Shown here piece by piece: positions 11,727-23,002 of a stretch of DNA of 64,000 nucleotides. The position numbers and the translations under genes are program-made. Source of the DNA: Nephrocerus scutellatus (lineage: Eukaryota; Arthropoda; Insecta; Diptera; Pipunculidae); contig OX352763.1 in NCBI GenBank assembly GCA_947095585.1, positions 61,413,016 through 61,477,015 on the forward strand, read 5' to 3'. The notes beneath the pieces are model-generated. The model made no database searches. It was not told the origin of the DNA and worked only from the letters and a program-made list of their open reading frames with translations. How positions within the stretch are numbered: the first letter of the stretch is position 1; every line of letters begins with the position of its first letter.

Positions 11727-11950
11727 GGGCGCCGTGGCTCAGTGGAAGTGCACATGGCTGCTGTGTAGGAGGTTCAGGTTCGAATCCCAGCAACACCCAA
11801 AAGTATATTTCACGGTGTCCCACCTCTCGCGAATGGGTGACAAACGTTCCGAGAGTAATAACTTGTCACGGAAAGCTTCATGCTGAACACGAATGGGTTG
11901 CGAGAAGCTAGGCCTTGGACCGCAATGGTCTGTCGCGCCGAATATTATTA
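11727..11950 (+). mobile_element. tRNA-derived SINE (copy 3, inside block C)
   Basis: Same element and target-site duplication as the copy at 2030, carried along in the segmental duplication. The A box and the ggttcgaatcc B box are intact. It differs by single bases (for example tatattt for tattttt after the tRNA-like head). Confidence 0.88.
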
Positions 11951-13184
11951 TTAATGTTGTTTGCGAAAAGAAATAGGTTCACTTGCTTCCAGTTCTTTTC
12001 AATAAAAAAGTGACTTTTATTCACCAACTAACATTTAACAATTCCGATTTTTACTTCGCTTGGTGGTACAGACCGGTGTCCAAAAAAGAGCGTAAAAGAC
12101 AAAAAAAACTGAACAAATCACGGGGCAAACAACCTGCCTTTGCTCGCATTCTAACTAGTGGTGTGTGTGTCATGAGTGACTCGATTCAAAAGAATCTCAG
12201 CATTCAGCACACTGAAAAGCAAGTAAGTCTATTCATTAAAGGTGAATCGACTCGATTCAATTTAGGAATCGCTTCAATTGAGGCTTACAACGAAGTAGCA
12301 TAACTCATGAATCATGACTGAGTGAGTGAACAACTCGAATGTGCGAGTCAGCCTCAGCAACAGCAATCATCCAACACAGTTTTGAATGATGAATCGATTC
12401 GATTCCATTGAGGCATTTATATTGATACATCAATTGTCTCTCTCTGGTCTGTGAATGTGTAGGGTAACAGCACCAAGTACCAAGCTGAATTTTTTTTTTG
12501 TAATTTTGCTAAGAAAATATGTACACTGTACATACAGTATGCGCAGCAAAAAATATAATTTTATTTATTTAATTAATTTATTTCTCAGTATCATTACTCA
12601 GTAGTGTTTATTATTATTAAGTGAAAAAGCAATTAACAAAATTAATTTTGCAATTACAAGTTTTTTAAAGCGTATCAGGCTGCGCGATCATACAAATGCG
12701 GCATCAAAAAATCATATCATACTATAATGACTGTGTTCTGTGTGCGCTGATGAGCGCAAGCAGCGCTGCTTATTTTACGATTGGGGTTGTTTTGTTGTTA
12801 TGTTGCAGCAGAGTATAGAGATATCAAGAGGAAGTAGAACAAATATATTAATACAAAACTGAATGGTTCCGCAATTGAAATGTGTTGTACACTCTGTTGT
12901 GTGACTGCATTCTTAATTTGTGTTTTGTACAATATTAAGAGTATATGGAGAACTGGTTATGCACTCACACTGCTTTACAGCTTAACTCCACTCAAAAGAA
13001 AGAATTTTAGTGGTTCTTCGTACGTGCGCTGTGGCTGCTATGTTTTCACCACAAAATTGAATCTCCGATCAGAGAATTTGCATGAAAAATTTTAATTTTT
13101 AAATTCACTTGCCCGTGGCACGTCTGTCTGTCGGTCGGTCTGTTTGTAGTGGAATCTTGCGATCGATTTTAAACCCACTTTCCA

Positions 13185-13726
13185 AAGCCCGATTTTATTG
13201 AAATTTTGCACACATGTGTATTTCTATTAAAATGTTGCCCTCAGGGCCGAGGGGTGCCTATATAATACTTTTAAAAAATAACCCGATTTTCTTTTAATTT
13301 TATACACATATGTATCTCCGATGGACAACACTTTTTGTAAAAATGTTGGAGACCCGGGCCCCATGGTCGTTGGCCCCATAAAATTGTTTTAAAAAAATTA
13401 ACCCGATTTTCTTCCAAGTTTATATACGTGTGTATCTTCGATGGACAACACTTTTTGTAAAAATTTTGGATACCCCGGTCATGGCGCCACAAATTTTTTT
13501 TAAAAAAATTAACACGATTTTCTTCAAATTTTATATACGTGTGTATCTCCGATGGACAACACTTTTTGTAAAAATTTTGGAGACCCCAGGGTCATGGGGC
13601 CCCAACAAATTTTTAAAAAAATTAAAAATTTTCCAAATTTTATACACGTGTGTATCTCTTACTTATTGAAATTATTACAGAAGTCGGGCCCTGGGGTTGT
13701 GGACCGCATACAAATTTTTTTAAAAG
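13185..13726. repeat. Satellite array in block C (truncated)
   Basis: Copy of the satellite at 3480-4020: five units, then the array is cut at 13726. The first unit reads gcacacatgtgtatttc, shared with fragment D at about 7632, whereas blocks A and B read acacacatgtgttttt. Confidence 0.85.
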
Positions 13727-13745
13727 TGTTCTCAATTGATACGGA

Positions 13746-16615
13746 TTTTTTTTTTGTTTTGGGGAAGGAGGAAAATCTTGAAAGAGACCCAATGTGGGTA
13801 CTGTGGGACTCACACCCACTAAAAACCTCCTCCTTGTTAGTATTAAAACTAGTCTTGATAGGCTAACTATTAATTTTCGTGTCAGTTCTTTGGGATTGTA
13901 CTAAATAATTTTAAACAGTTGGAAAACTAATTAGTTTTCCAGCGCTACTAAAATTTTTTTTTAAATTTAACCCAACTCTAACGGGTTGGTCCGTTTAAGT
14001 CGCCTCACAACATTTTGATTGTGAAGCAAACTTGATGCTTCCACATTAACGTGTTGGTTTAGCCGAACTTTATGCTTTGCAGCAAATTTCTTTATTTCCT
14101 CCACCACTGATGGGATTTTGATGTCTCTATGAATATCAGTATTGCGAACATACCAAGGTGCATTCAGTATATTACGTAGTACTTTATTTTGAAAAGTTTG
14201 GATACTTTGAAGATTAGACCGCTTAGCACAGCCCCATAGTTGAATACCGTATGTCCACGCCGGTTTTATAATTTGGTTGTAAATCAAAATTTTGTTGTAT
14301 ATCGATAATTTTGAGCGCCGTCCAATCAGCCAATACATATTTCTGTATCTGCAATCGAGCTCTTTCCTTTTTATCTTGATGTGTTCTTTCCATCTAAGTT
14401 TTGCATCTAGTGTCATTCCTAGATATTTTGCTTTTTATCATGTGGAATTACAACGTCGTTTATTTTAACAGGAAGGGTTTCGATTTTCCTATTTGTGAAG
14501 TTTACGTGGGTAGATTTCACTTCATTTAGTTTAATTTTCCATTTATTGCACCAATTAGAGATCACATTAACAGCTGTTTGTAGTTTATCAGTAGCTTCAT
14601 TGATGTTTGAGCCAACAGCCATTACTGAAGTGTCATCTGCAAATGTTGCAAGCATTACATTATCTGTTTGTGGGATATCACTTGTGTAAATCAAGTATAG
14701 AACTGGGCCCAATATACTGCCTTGGGGTACTCCTGCATTAATTTCTTTTAATGGAGAGTATTCATTTCCTTGTTTCACTCTAAACGATCTTTCAGATAAA
14801 TATGACTCTAGGATTTCTACATAACCTTTAGGCAAAAAGCAATTAAGTTTATGAATGAGAACTGGATGCCAAACTTTGTCGAAGGCTTGCGCCACATCGA
14901 GAAAAACTGTGGAGCAGATTTTCTTTTCTTCGAGTGTTTTTTCTATAACATTAGTAATTCGGTGAACCTGTTCTATGGTAGAATGTTTGGCACGGAACCC
15001 AAATTGATGGTTCGGAATAATATTACAACTTTCTATTAAAGGCTGTATTCGATTAAACAATAGTTTTTCAAAAAGTTTAGACATCATGGGAAGCAGCGAT
15101 ATCGGTCTGTACGATTTAGCTTCATACGCAGGTTTTCCAGGTTTATTTATCATGATAATTTCAGCAACTTTCCATATGCCTGGGACGCACCGGAACTTTA
15201 GAGCCGCATTCATTATATAACTTAACCATGTTAAAGCTTTGGATGGGAGATTCTTTAATATGTCTGCTGTTATTAGATCAAAGCCTGGAGCTTTGTTCAG
15301 TTTCAGATTTTTAATTTCTTTCTTAAGCTCCTTTACTCGAAATTGAGGGATGTTACTTTCACGACTGTTTTCTACTTGCTCCAACACAAAATCAGAGTCT
15401 ATATTATTAGGCGTAAAGATTTCAGCAAGATGACTCCCGAATTCTTCAGCTTTTTCTAAATCACTCCTCGCCCATGAGCCATCAGCTTTTCTGATAGGTG
15501 CAATGTGAGAAACCGGTCTTTTCACATTACTTGTAGCTTTCCATAACGAGTAGTTTGATTCTTTAGTTGTAGACAAGTTTTCCATGTAGCTAACAAAAGA
15601 ATTCTCTTTTAGCCTTTTTATTTCTCTGGTCAAAATCTGTGTTTTATTATTTAGGGTTCTCTTATCATCAGGGTGACGTGACTGCTGCCATTTTCTTCTA
15701 GCCCTGCGTTTCAGTCTTAACATCTCAATGACATGAGCTGGGTACTTATTACTAACGTTTTTATGCTCTACCACTTTTGAGTTGCTCCATGCTGCGTTCT
15801 GAATATTCAGCATAAAGACTTCGGCCGCATGCTCTAACTGTTCAATATTATTTAGTGGGACTGATAAGTCTATTTTTCCAACTAAGTCTTTCACAAAGCC
15901 CAACCAATTTGTGGATGAATTGCAAAGAGTCGGCTTACTTGCTTTTTTGACAATTTTTTCACTTAACGTTAGCATAACTGCAGAATGGTCAGAGTTGAGG
16001 TCATAATTTTCATCAATGCTAATGAAATTTTCTGCTATCCTCTTTGTTATAAAAAAATCCAGCAAATCAGGAATTTTGTTTGTATCAGTTGGCCAATACG
16101 TAGGCTTTACTGTTGAATGATAACGACATCCTAGATCTCTAATTGCTTTTCGTAGTTGTCTACCTCTTGTGAGCGTTACTCTGGAGCCCCAGTCGGTATG
16201 TTTAGCGTTGTAGTCACCTCCAAGAATAAACCTATCTCTGAACTGGGCAATTACATCTTTGTATATTTCTTTTGTAATTTTTGGTCCGGGCGGACAATAT
16301 AATGCACACACATTAAACTTTTGTTTGGCAGAATTGATTGTGACTATTGCAAGTTGCATGTCTGGGTTCTCCACTTTTCCAAACTCGTAATGATCTAAAT
16401 CATTCTTCACAATTACAGCACTGCCTCCCATACCGTAATTACTTGGGTACGCTGCGTTATATACTTTATAACCTCGAAGACTTATTTTATGTTGATTGTT
16501 TAAGTGCGATTCAGATACAAGACATATATCTATATTATGGACATGAAGAAACAGTTCAAGCTCAAGCTTTTTGCTGAGAATACCATTGGCATTCCAGGTA
16601 ACAATTCTAATTTTT
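13746..16615 (-). mobile_element. Jockey-clade LINE inserted in gypsy gag
   Basis: A minus-strand non-LTR retrotransposon. The reversed poly(A) tail is the T run at 13746-13754, then a 3' UTR, and ORF2 ends near 13967. The 5' edge at 16615 lies at the very start of ORF2, so ORF1 and the 5' UTR are missing (5' truncation). The flanks ttgatacgga (13736-13745) and ttgagacgga (16616-16625) are a near-perfect 10 bp target-site duplication. The matching uninterrupted site in the second gypsy reads ttgaaacgga (about 35268). Confidence 0.92.
13967..16615 (-). pseudogene. Jockey ORF2: endonuclease-reverse transcriptase
   Basis: About 880 codons, close to the usual Jockey ORF2 length. The N-terminal APE-like endonuclease shows RIVTWNANGI, the SESH glutamate region, GGDYNAKHTDWGS and SDHSAV. 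The reverse transcriptase shows FLDVAQAFDKVWH, GVPQGSILGP and the catalytic FADD (TFADDTSVM). The C-terminal part includes NAPWYVRNTDIHRD, characteristic of Jockey-type proteins. The protein nicks target DNA and copies the RNA in place. One single-base loss in an A run near 14430 shifts the frame, so the database-style frames are 14419-16431 and 13967-14416. Otherwise it is open, which suggests a fairly young copy. The duplicate at 6714-7480 shares the frameshift. Confidence 0.92.
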
Positions 16616-17789
16616 TTGAGACGGAATTAGTGGAGCGAAAAGCGGCTAATTCGGAAGAAAAGGGTGGTGTGCCGAACATCGAGGCAATGATGCAAGTTCT
16701 TATGAAACAGATTAATAGCAAGTTCGATCATCAAAGTAAACAAAGTGAAGAAATTAAAAAGGAGTTGATTCAGCAAACGCAAGTATCACAGCAGCAATAG
16801 CAGCAACAGAGTCAGGAGAACAAACAGATTAACTTAGAATTGAGCTCCAAATTAAACGAGACGTTAGACCAGCAGAAGAAAGGTTTGAGTTTTCAAATTA
16901 GTGATAAGTTGGAACAGCAAAGCCAAAGGCTGAATCGACAAAATCAACAGCAGAGCCAAGAACTGAAGCAGGAATTAAATTCCAATTCTATCAACAAATT
17001 AAGGAATTGAATTCCAAATTCAACCAGCAAAATGAAAAGCTAGATGCCATTCAAAAAAGGCTATGAACGCTCAAAGGGGAAATAAATGGAGTTCAATTAA
17101 CGCTATAAAGGGAAATAAATGAAATTGAAGCAACATTTCAAGAAGAAGTAAAATCGCTCAAGACGAACGTGACAGGAAAGGTGAGTGGCCTGGAAGGCAA
17201 AATTAAAAAGTTTGAGACCCTTTTGGATAGTCGTACTCAATTCGTCAGGGAAAACACTCAACAAACCAGTAACAGAGTAATTCCAGAATTCTCTAGCAAC
17301 CAAAAAGGAATTTTTAAGCCTCATAAGTTCGATGGTGAGACAGCATTTGAAAATTTCAAAGCCCAGTTTGGAGCTGCGGTACAACATAATGGATGGGGCA
17401 CTGAAGAACAACTTAATTCTCTAATCCTGGCATTGAGGGGAAAGGCAGCAGACATTTTACAAATGATTCCAAATGCTGAGATGAAATCTGGAAGAATATT
17501 GAAAGAGCTGGACTTGCGTTATGGACAGTCTCACACCCAGAAGTTAAGCAAAATACAGCTCCAGAAGAAAGAGAAGAGAACGACTTCAAGAATTAGAGCG
17601 GGAAATAACTAAGCTCGTACGACAAGCCTATTGTGGGGTTCCGGCTGGTATCTAGGTAAGTCGATGAATGAAGTATTGGCATCGGCTTTGGAATACGAAG
17701 CAGCTAGAGCTAGTTTGTCCACTGATTTAGTTAGATTGCGCAAGCTGGAAACCGAGAACATTACTAAAATAGAAGCCTTCATTGACCTA
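16616..17789 (+). pseudogene. Gypsy 1 gag
   Basis: Continuation of the gag frame after the Jockey insertion. A glutamine-rich coiled-coil-like stretch (about 16690-17160, many QQ and KQ) carries stops. Then 17169-17612 holds the capsid-like part (FDGETAFENFKAQFGAAVQHNGW, written here in part, and LILALRGKAADILQMI). The region following it, EVLASALEYEAARASLS, is shared with the second copy at 36208. The frame is broken near 17580 and 17640. Gag forms the virus-like particle that packages the element RNA. It is cut off at about 17789 by the CR1-like LINE. Confidence 0.82.
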
Positions 17790-17810
17790 TTACCTCTTTT
17801 GCTCATAAGC

Positions 17811-18660
17811 ATGTCGACATTTGATTGTGATAGCTGCAGCAAATCAGTTAGTGTGAAGAGCACAATAACATGTAATGGTGGCTGTTCTAAAAAATTTCAC
17901 ATGAAATGTGTTGGTGTGTCTGATTATAATAAAAACATGGTTGAGACAAAGAAGAATATATTGTTCATTTGCGACCAATGTCTTGAACACAGAGTTTCCA
18001 TCTCCCAAAAATTAGATGAAATTTTAAATGTAGTGAAAACAGTACCAATAAATAAAAGTAGGGGAAAAAATCGTATGCGGATATGTTAAAAGACAACTAC
18101 TGTGAAAATAAAATTGATACACAGAAACGACAGCCAAAAAGCGCAATAGGTGTGTTTATTCTTTCAAAGGTGGTAGACAAGCAAACAAGCAAAGAAACAG
18201 AATCTGCTATAAGAAATAAAATTATTCCAATTAAAATATCGACAGGAATTACAGCTGTCAAGCATATTAATAAAGCCGGTGTAGTATTAAGTACCGCAAG
18301 TGATGGAGAAAGTAAAAAATTAGAAACAGAGGTTTTTAATGATGATTCTTACAAAATCTATACCATAAAACCAAGGTTGCCCCAGCTTGTCCTTAAAGGA
18401 ATATTGCGCGAATATAATGACGAAGAGCTAAAGGAAGAATTTATATGCACAAACTTTTCCTAGCCACAGAGGACAATATTACCGTAAAACTAAAAAAGAA
18501 GTACACAGTGAATGGAAAAATGCATGGATGTATTTATTAGACACATTACCACAAACCTTTAGAAAATTGGTCAATAGGTATTATTATTATTATTATGGAC
18601 ATATTAGCTCAAACTGTCTTTGAAATGAAACATGTGCCAAATGCTTAGAGAATCACGACA
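17811..18660 (+). pseudogene. CR1-like LINE ORF1 (PHD-type zinc finger, zinc knuckle)
   Basis: The ATG at 17811 starts MSTFDCDSCSKS. A Cys/His-rich module follows (C-x2-C, CNGGC, KKFHMKC, then ICDQC), which looks like a PHD finger as found in ORF1 of CR1-type LINEs. A coiled-coil-like segment comes next. A frame change near 18070 in an A run leads into 18083-18463, and a short CCHC-like end (ETCAKCLENHDTR) lies near 18630-18660. ORF1 proteins bind the element RNA. At least two frameshifts or stops make it a pseudogene. Confidence 0.75.
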
Positions 18661-18689
18661 CGAGATTGTGATAAGACTAGTAAAACCAA

Positions 18690-19956
18690 AAACCAGCTTA
18701 AAATAGTATTCCTAAATATACGTAGGTTAAAAAGTAAACTTAACCAACTACAAGTAGAAATCTCTGCAGCTAAATTTTGTAATATAATCATACTTAATAA
18801 GACTGGTCTTAAATCAAGTGAGAACAATTTTTCAATCTTCAAGGATATACATATATATTTAAAAACAGAGAGAAAACTGATGGTGGTGGATCTTGTATAT
18901 ATGTACATAAAAGATAAATTAAAATTCAGAATATCACAAATAACTCCGGAATTTAATATGACGGTTGTGGAATTAACGGAATATGTACCCAAGATAAAAA
19001 TATTTTTTTTTTCTCATCTTGAAGAAGTATTAAACAACAGTCGCAACATGGTGATGGCAGCAGATATAAATATTAACATTATGGAAGTTAATAATACTAC
19101 CAATACCTATATGGACATTTAAGGTAGCAGTGGATTTAGTGTAATTAACAATTCTCAACCAACTAGAGTAACAGATCACAGTGCAACTCTAATAGACCAC
19201 ATTACCACTGATTTAGAACCAACCAACACGCACAAATTCTACCTTTTAGACACGCCATTATCTGATCATAAAGTGTTAGTATGTAAAATCCAAATAAAAC
19301 AGATTAAGATCAATTAAATGGGATATAAACACTTTTATAGTGTTAATAAAACTATACTCTTAGAAGATATTAGAAATAAAATACTACAAATTCAGCGACC
19401 AAACTTTGAGGAATTAATAGAAATAATCAAGGAAGCGAAAATCAATGCGACAGTCTCCATAAGGATAAAAGTTAGAGGCTACAACTGGATTACTTTTGGT
19501 ATAACAGAAGAAATTAAAAAAAGAAATAAAATTTATAAAAAGGTCAAAAAATATCCACTTGGCAACTGGAAAAAAAATATGCTGAAGTCGAAAAAAATGT
19601 TAAACGAATGATTAAATCTGCTAAAGAATCGTATTTTAATAACAAGATTGGAAAAGCAAACGGCAGCTCTCGGGTTCTGTGGAAATGCATAAATGAGGAA
19701 ATGACAGGTAAACACTTGGAACTGTATACTGAAGACAAAGAGAAGTCAGACCTGCTAAATGATTATTTCAACTCTATTGGAAGTAGTTTAGCTCAAATAT
19801 ATCTAATGATGAAAGAATTAAAAATGATCGATATTCCCCTCGCCAACAAATTCCTCAGAACTAAAAACGATTCAGAATCTTAATAAATGCGCTGCTTCGG
19901 GTATTGATGGAATTACACCCAACGATATTGTCACAATTTTCGAAGTGATGAACAAT
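18690..19956 (+). pseudogene. CR1-like LINE ORF2, endonuclease and linker
   Basis: Degenerate ORF2 start (IVFLNIRRLKSKLNQL near 18700, the usual NIRSL motif). It continues with MAADININI (catalytic Asp/Asn region, about 19055), then TLIDHI and SDHKVL near 19180-19270. 19318-19611 and 19608-19883 contain the linker before the reverse transcriptase (ESYFNNKI, LWKCINE, LLNDYFNSIG), and the RT start KCAASGIDGITPNDIV is at about 19885-19930. It carries several stops and frameshifts and is interrupted at 19956. Confidence 0.78.
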
Positions 19957-20209
19957 CGTTAGAATTGCAGTAAATAAGTTAAATAAATACGGATAAATAC
20001 TCAGATGGTTCAATATACAAATATAAGTTTTATTTATTATATCAAATACCACATGTCTGCTTAGTATGAAGGTCAGCAACGAGAAGAAAGAAAAATACAT
20101 AAGTAGTAATAAAAATGATACGTTATGCAGATGGCAGACATCAAAGTCAAAGTTGACTACATAAAAAATTAGATATAAATTAAATCATATGAAATATGAT
20201 TATTAATTT
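19957..20209. mobile_element. 253 bp insertion with 6 bp target duplication
   Basis: The LINE coding sequence atgaacaataatagt is split. The hexamer aacaat occurs at 19951-19956 and again at 20210-20215, and removing 19957-20209 plus one hexamer restores the reading frame. The insert is AT-rich and has no coding sequence. It could be a solo LTR or a short MITE, but I see no clear TG/CA ends or inverted repeats. Confidence 0.65.
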
Positions 20210-20215
20210 AACAAT

Positions 20216-20553
20216 AATAGTCTTGTAGATCTTATTAATTGTTACTTAGCCAAAGGTGAATTTCCTGACGCTCTTAAGGAAGCCATTATTGTTCCAATAT
20301 GGAAATCTGGGAAAAATCGTGCCCAAGCAACTACCATCTCGCTCTTGACAACATTTGGTAAAATATTTGAAAGATTTCTTGATAAAATTAAAAAAAAAAC
20401 TATGATTTTGATAAAAAACAGTTTGGTTTCCAATTAAAAAGTGGAACCGATTCAGCACTTCTTGAAGCGATCAATAACATTAACGGACATCTTGATCGTG
20501 GATTTTACGTGGTATCTATGCTCCTGGATCTTAGGAAAGCCTTTGATACAGTT
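20216..20553 (+). pseudogene. CR1-like LINE RT, N-terminal palm part
   Basis: Continues from 19956: LVDLINCYLAKGEFPDALKEA, then a degenerate finger region, then GHLDRGFYVVSMLLDLRKAFDT, the first catalytic Asp block of the RT. It is cut at 20553 by the RTE insertion and resumes at 22042. Confidence 0.78.
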
Positions 20554-22027
20554 CTTCTTCTTCTTTCTTTCCTTTACTCCGCGGGGGAGCATAGGGCTTA
20601 TACAAACGCCCGCCAACGAACTCGATTTAACGCCTGAGGTTTCAAGAGACGCCACTCGGTCTCCTGGGATCTTGCTTCCTCTTCTATTGTCCTTTTCCAT
20701 GTCTTGATAGGACGGCCAACTCGACGGCTTCCTTGTGGATTCTAGTCGAGCGCTAGTTTCGTAATGTCGTCCGCTGGCTTTCTCAAAGTGTGGCCAATCC
20801 AGCTCCATTTTCGTCGTCTGATGGTGAGCGCGATTGCTTCCTGCTGTGTTACTCTCCGCAAGTCTTGATTGGTGATAATGTCCGGCCATCTTATTCTCAG
20901 TATCCTCCTTAAGCACTTGTTGACGAAAACTTGGAGGCGCGTCGCAATTGACTCTGTGACTTTCCACGTTTCGCAGCCATACAAGAGTACTGAGAGAACG
21001 TTAGATCTGAAGATCATTAGCTTTAGATTCCGGGAGATTTGCGAGGAGTTCCAGATATTATTTAGCATTCTATAGGGGTGTCGCGCCTTGTTTACACGAG
21101 AGCACACATCCGAGTCAGCACCACCATTTTTAGACATCCAGCTGCCCAAATAACAAAACTTATCGACTTCCTCTATCTGATGTCCATCAATCGAGAGATC
21201 ACATGTTCTACTAGCGTTAACGCGAAGTAGTTTTGTTTTTGAAACGTTAATTTTTAAACCCACTTTGTTAGCGTGTTAATTGTCGCTCCATGTCACCTAG
21301 CGTTTGTGATAGGAGACAGATATCATCGGCATAGTCTAGGTCTTCCAGGCGGTGAAAAACATTCCATGGCAAACCCGATGGATTACGGGTTATTATTTTC
21401 ATCACACAGTCGATAACAATTGTGAAAAGCAGTGGTGAGAGGGTGCAGCCTTGCTTGACTCCCGAGTAGATGTTGAAAGGTGAGCCAAGATGACCGTTAT
21501 GAATGACGCGGCATGTTGAGTCGCGGTACAGCTCCTTAATGATGTTGATGATTTTTTCCGGAACACCATATCTAGACAAAATCTGCCACATCATGTTTCG
21601 GCCTACGCTATCAAAAGCGCGATTAAAATCTACAAAAACAATATACAGAGGAGAGCGATACTCAACTGATTGCTCAATGATTATACGCAGGGTGTTAATT
21701 TGATCTGTACAAGAACGGTTTGGGCGAAATCCTGCTTGTTCATTTCTCAAGATTGGATCTAACGCATTCTGTAATCGCCTAGCTATTATAGAGGAGATCA
21801 CTTTGTTTATAGTGTTAAGCAGGGTTATTCTTCTCCAGTTTTCGCAATTGCTCAAATCACCTTTCTTGGGAAGTTTGACTATTAAGCCTTCTTTTAACGA
21901 CGATGGAATGGATTCAGATTCCCAGATATCTTGATATATCGCATGCAATGTTCGCGTAGTTAACTCGACGTCGGCTTGGAGGAGTTCTGCGTAGATATTG
22001 TCGGTACCTGCTGCTTTACCTGATTTA
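20554..22027 (-). mobile_element. RTE-type LINE, 5' truncated
   Basis: Inserted in the RT of the CR1-like LINE. A 14 bp direct repeat cctttgatacagtt lies at 20540-20553 and 22028-22041, a clear target-site duplication. The 3' end (low coordinate) has a very short tail of repeated cttctt, rc aagaag, as in RTE elements that end soon after the stop codon. The endonuclease half is missing. Confidence 0.92.
20590..22027 (-). pseudogene. RTE reverse transcriptase
   Basis: From 22027 downward: fingers (SSLKEGLIVKLPKKGDLSNCENWR), palm VFVDFNRAFDSV, SGVKQGCTLSPLLF and DYADDICLLS (catalytic DD). After a frameshift near 21265 the thumb and C-terminal domain follow: KINVSKTK, FCYLGSW, LYGCETW, RRRKWSWIGHTLR. 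A Trp codon changed to TAG near 20742 precedes WNPQG-type and GRPIKTWKR sequence and the end of the protein. The motif set is that of RTE-clade proteins. The copy is inactive because of 5' truncation, one frameshift and one nonsense change. Confidence 0.88.
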
Positions 22028-22041
22028 CCTTTGATACAGTT

Positions 22042-23002
22042 AGACATGATTTATTATTTATATGTCTAGAAGAACTTGGAATAAGAGGTTCAGCTCTGCA
22101 AATCATCCTAAGTTATTTTTCAAATAGAAAAATCAGAGTAAACGTAAATAACACGTACAGTAGTTCACTAACACTCTGTGCTGGTGTTCCTCAAGGATCT
22201 ATATTGGGACCCCTTTTTTATCTGCTTTTTATTAATAACATCAGATATAGTGAACTGAAGGGAGATTATACGATCTTTGCTGATGACACAAGCATTATGT
22301 ACCATCGTGAGAATAAAGAAAAAATCCAGCGAATGATAAATGACGGCCTTATAATATTCAATAAAGGGCAATGCTCTATCTTTAAATGTAGAAAAGACAT
22401 GCTACCTATAGACTTATATATAACTTTGGATAATTCTGTAATTAGACGAGCACCTAAAGCAAAATATCTTGGTATGATTTTAGATGAAAAACTCTGTTGG
22501 GATGAACATGTGAATCATTTCACAAAAAAAATTGTGCCAATCCTGGAAGCATTAAAAGAATGTTCAAAACTAAGCAGCAGCAGGCTGGATGGTTTTTAAT
22601 TAATTTGTAATGTCCCAAGCTAGATACAACATCCCTATCTGGTCACAATGTAACTGTACCACCATCAAGAGATGCTCTACACTTATGAACAGGGCACTAA
22701 AAATATTGTATAGAATGCCACTCAGGACCTCTACTACCTTATTATATAATACCACAAGAATGCTTAACCTAAACGAATGTATAATAATTGAAATAATTGG
22801 CTAGTAGGCAGTGTCCTTAATTCAAGCATAAGGATCTTCAATTCACTACCAGATTACATAAAATCATCAAGTTGTCTACCAACATTCAAAAAACTTCTCA
22901 ATAAACCCTTAGTTAGTCTAAGGTAAAACAAAAATAAAATAAAAAATAAACCCAATTATTCGAACTTAATTTCAACAAAAAAAAAATAATAATTAATACT
23001 AA
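22042..23002 (+). pseudogene. CR1-like LINE RT, C-terminal part
   Basis: Resumes the frame of 20553: ELGIRGSALQIILSYF, GVPQGSILGPLFYLLFINNI and FADDTSIM (the catalytic DD), then KYLGMILDEKLCWDEHV and, after a stop near 22600, the C-terminal MSQARYNIPIW and CSTLMNRALKILY. The frame ends with PTFKKLLNKPLVSL near 22915. A-rich 3' UTR follows until the Harbinger element. Confidence 0.82.

Larger units (their letters stand above)
9598..13726. repeat. Segmental duplication block C
   Basis: Near-identical repeat of 1-about 4020. It breaks off at 13726 in the middle of a satellite unit (caaatttttttaaaa), where gypsy gag sequence gtgttctcaattgatacgga begins. Compared with block A it has a few substitutions, such as g to t at 12884, and the three extra segments in the piggyBac relic. 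Confidence 0.9.

Noticed and set aside
16347..16800. Plus-strand frames near the Jockey 5' edge
   Set aside because: Antisense to the endonuclease start; only the part after 16616 belongs to gypsy gag.
20441..20707. Plus-strand frame across 20553
   Set aside because: It crosses the target duplication between two LINEs of opposite orientation.
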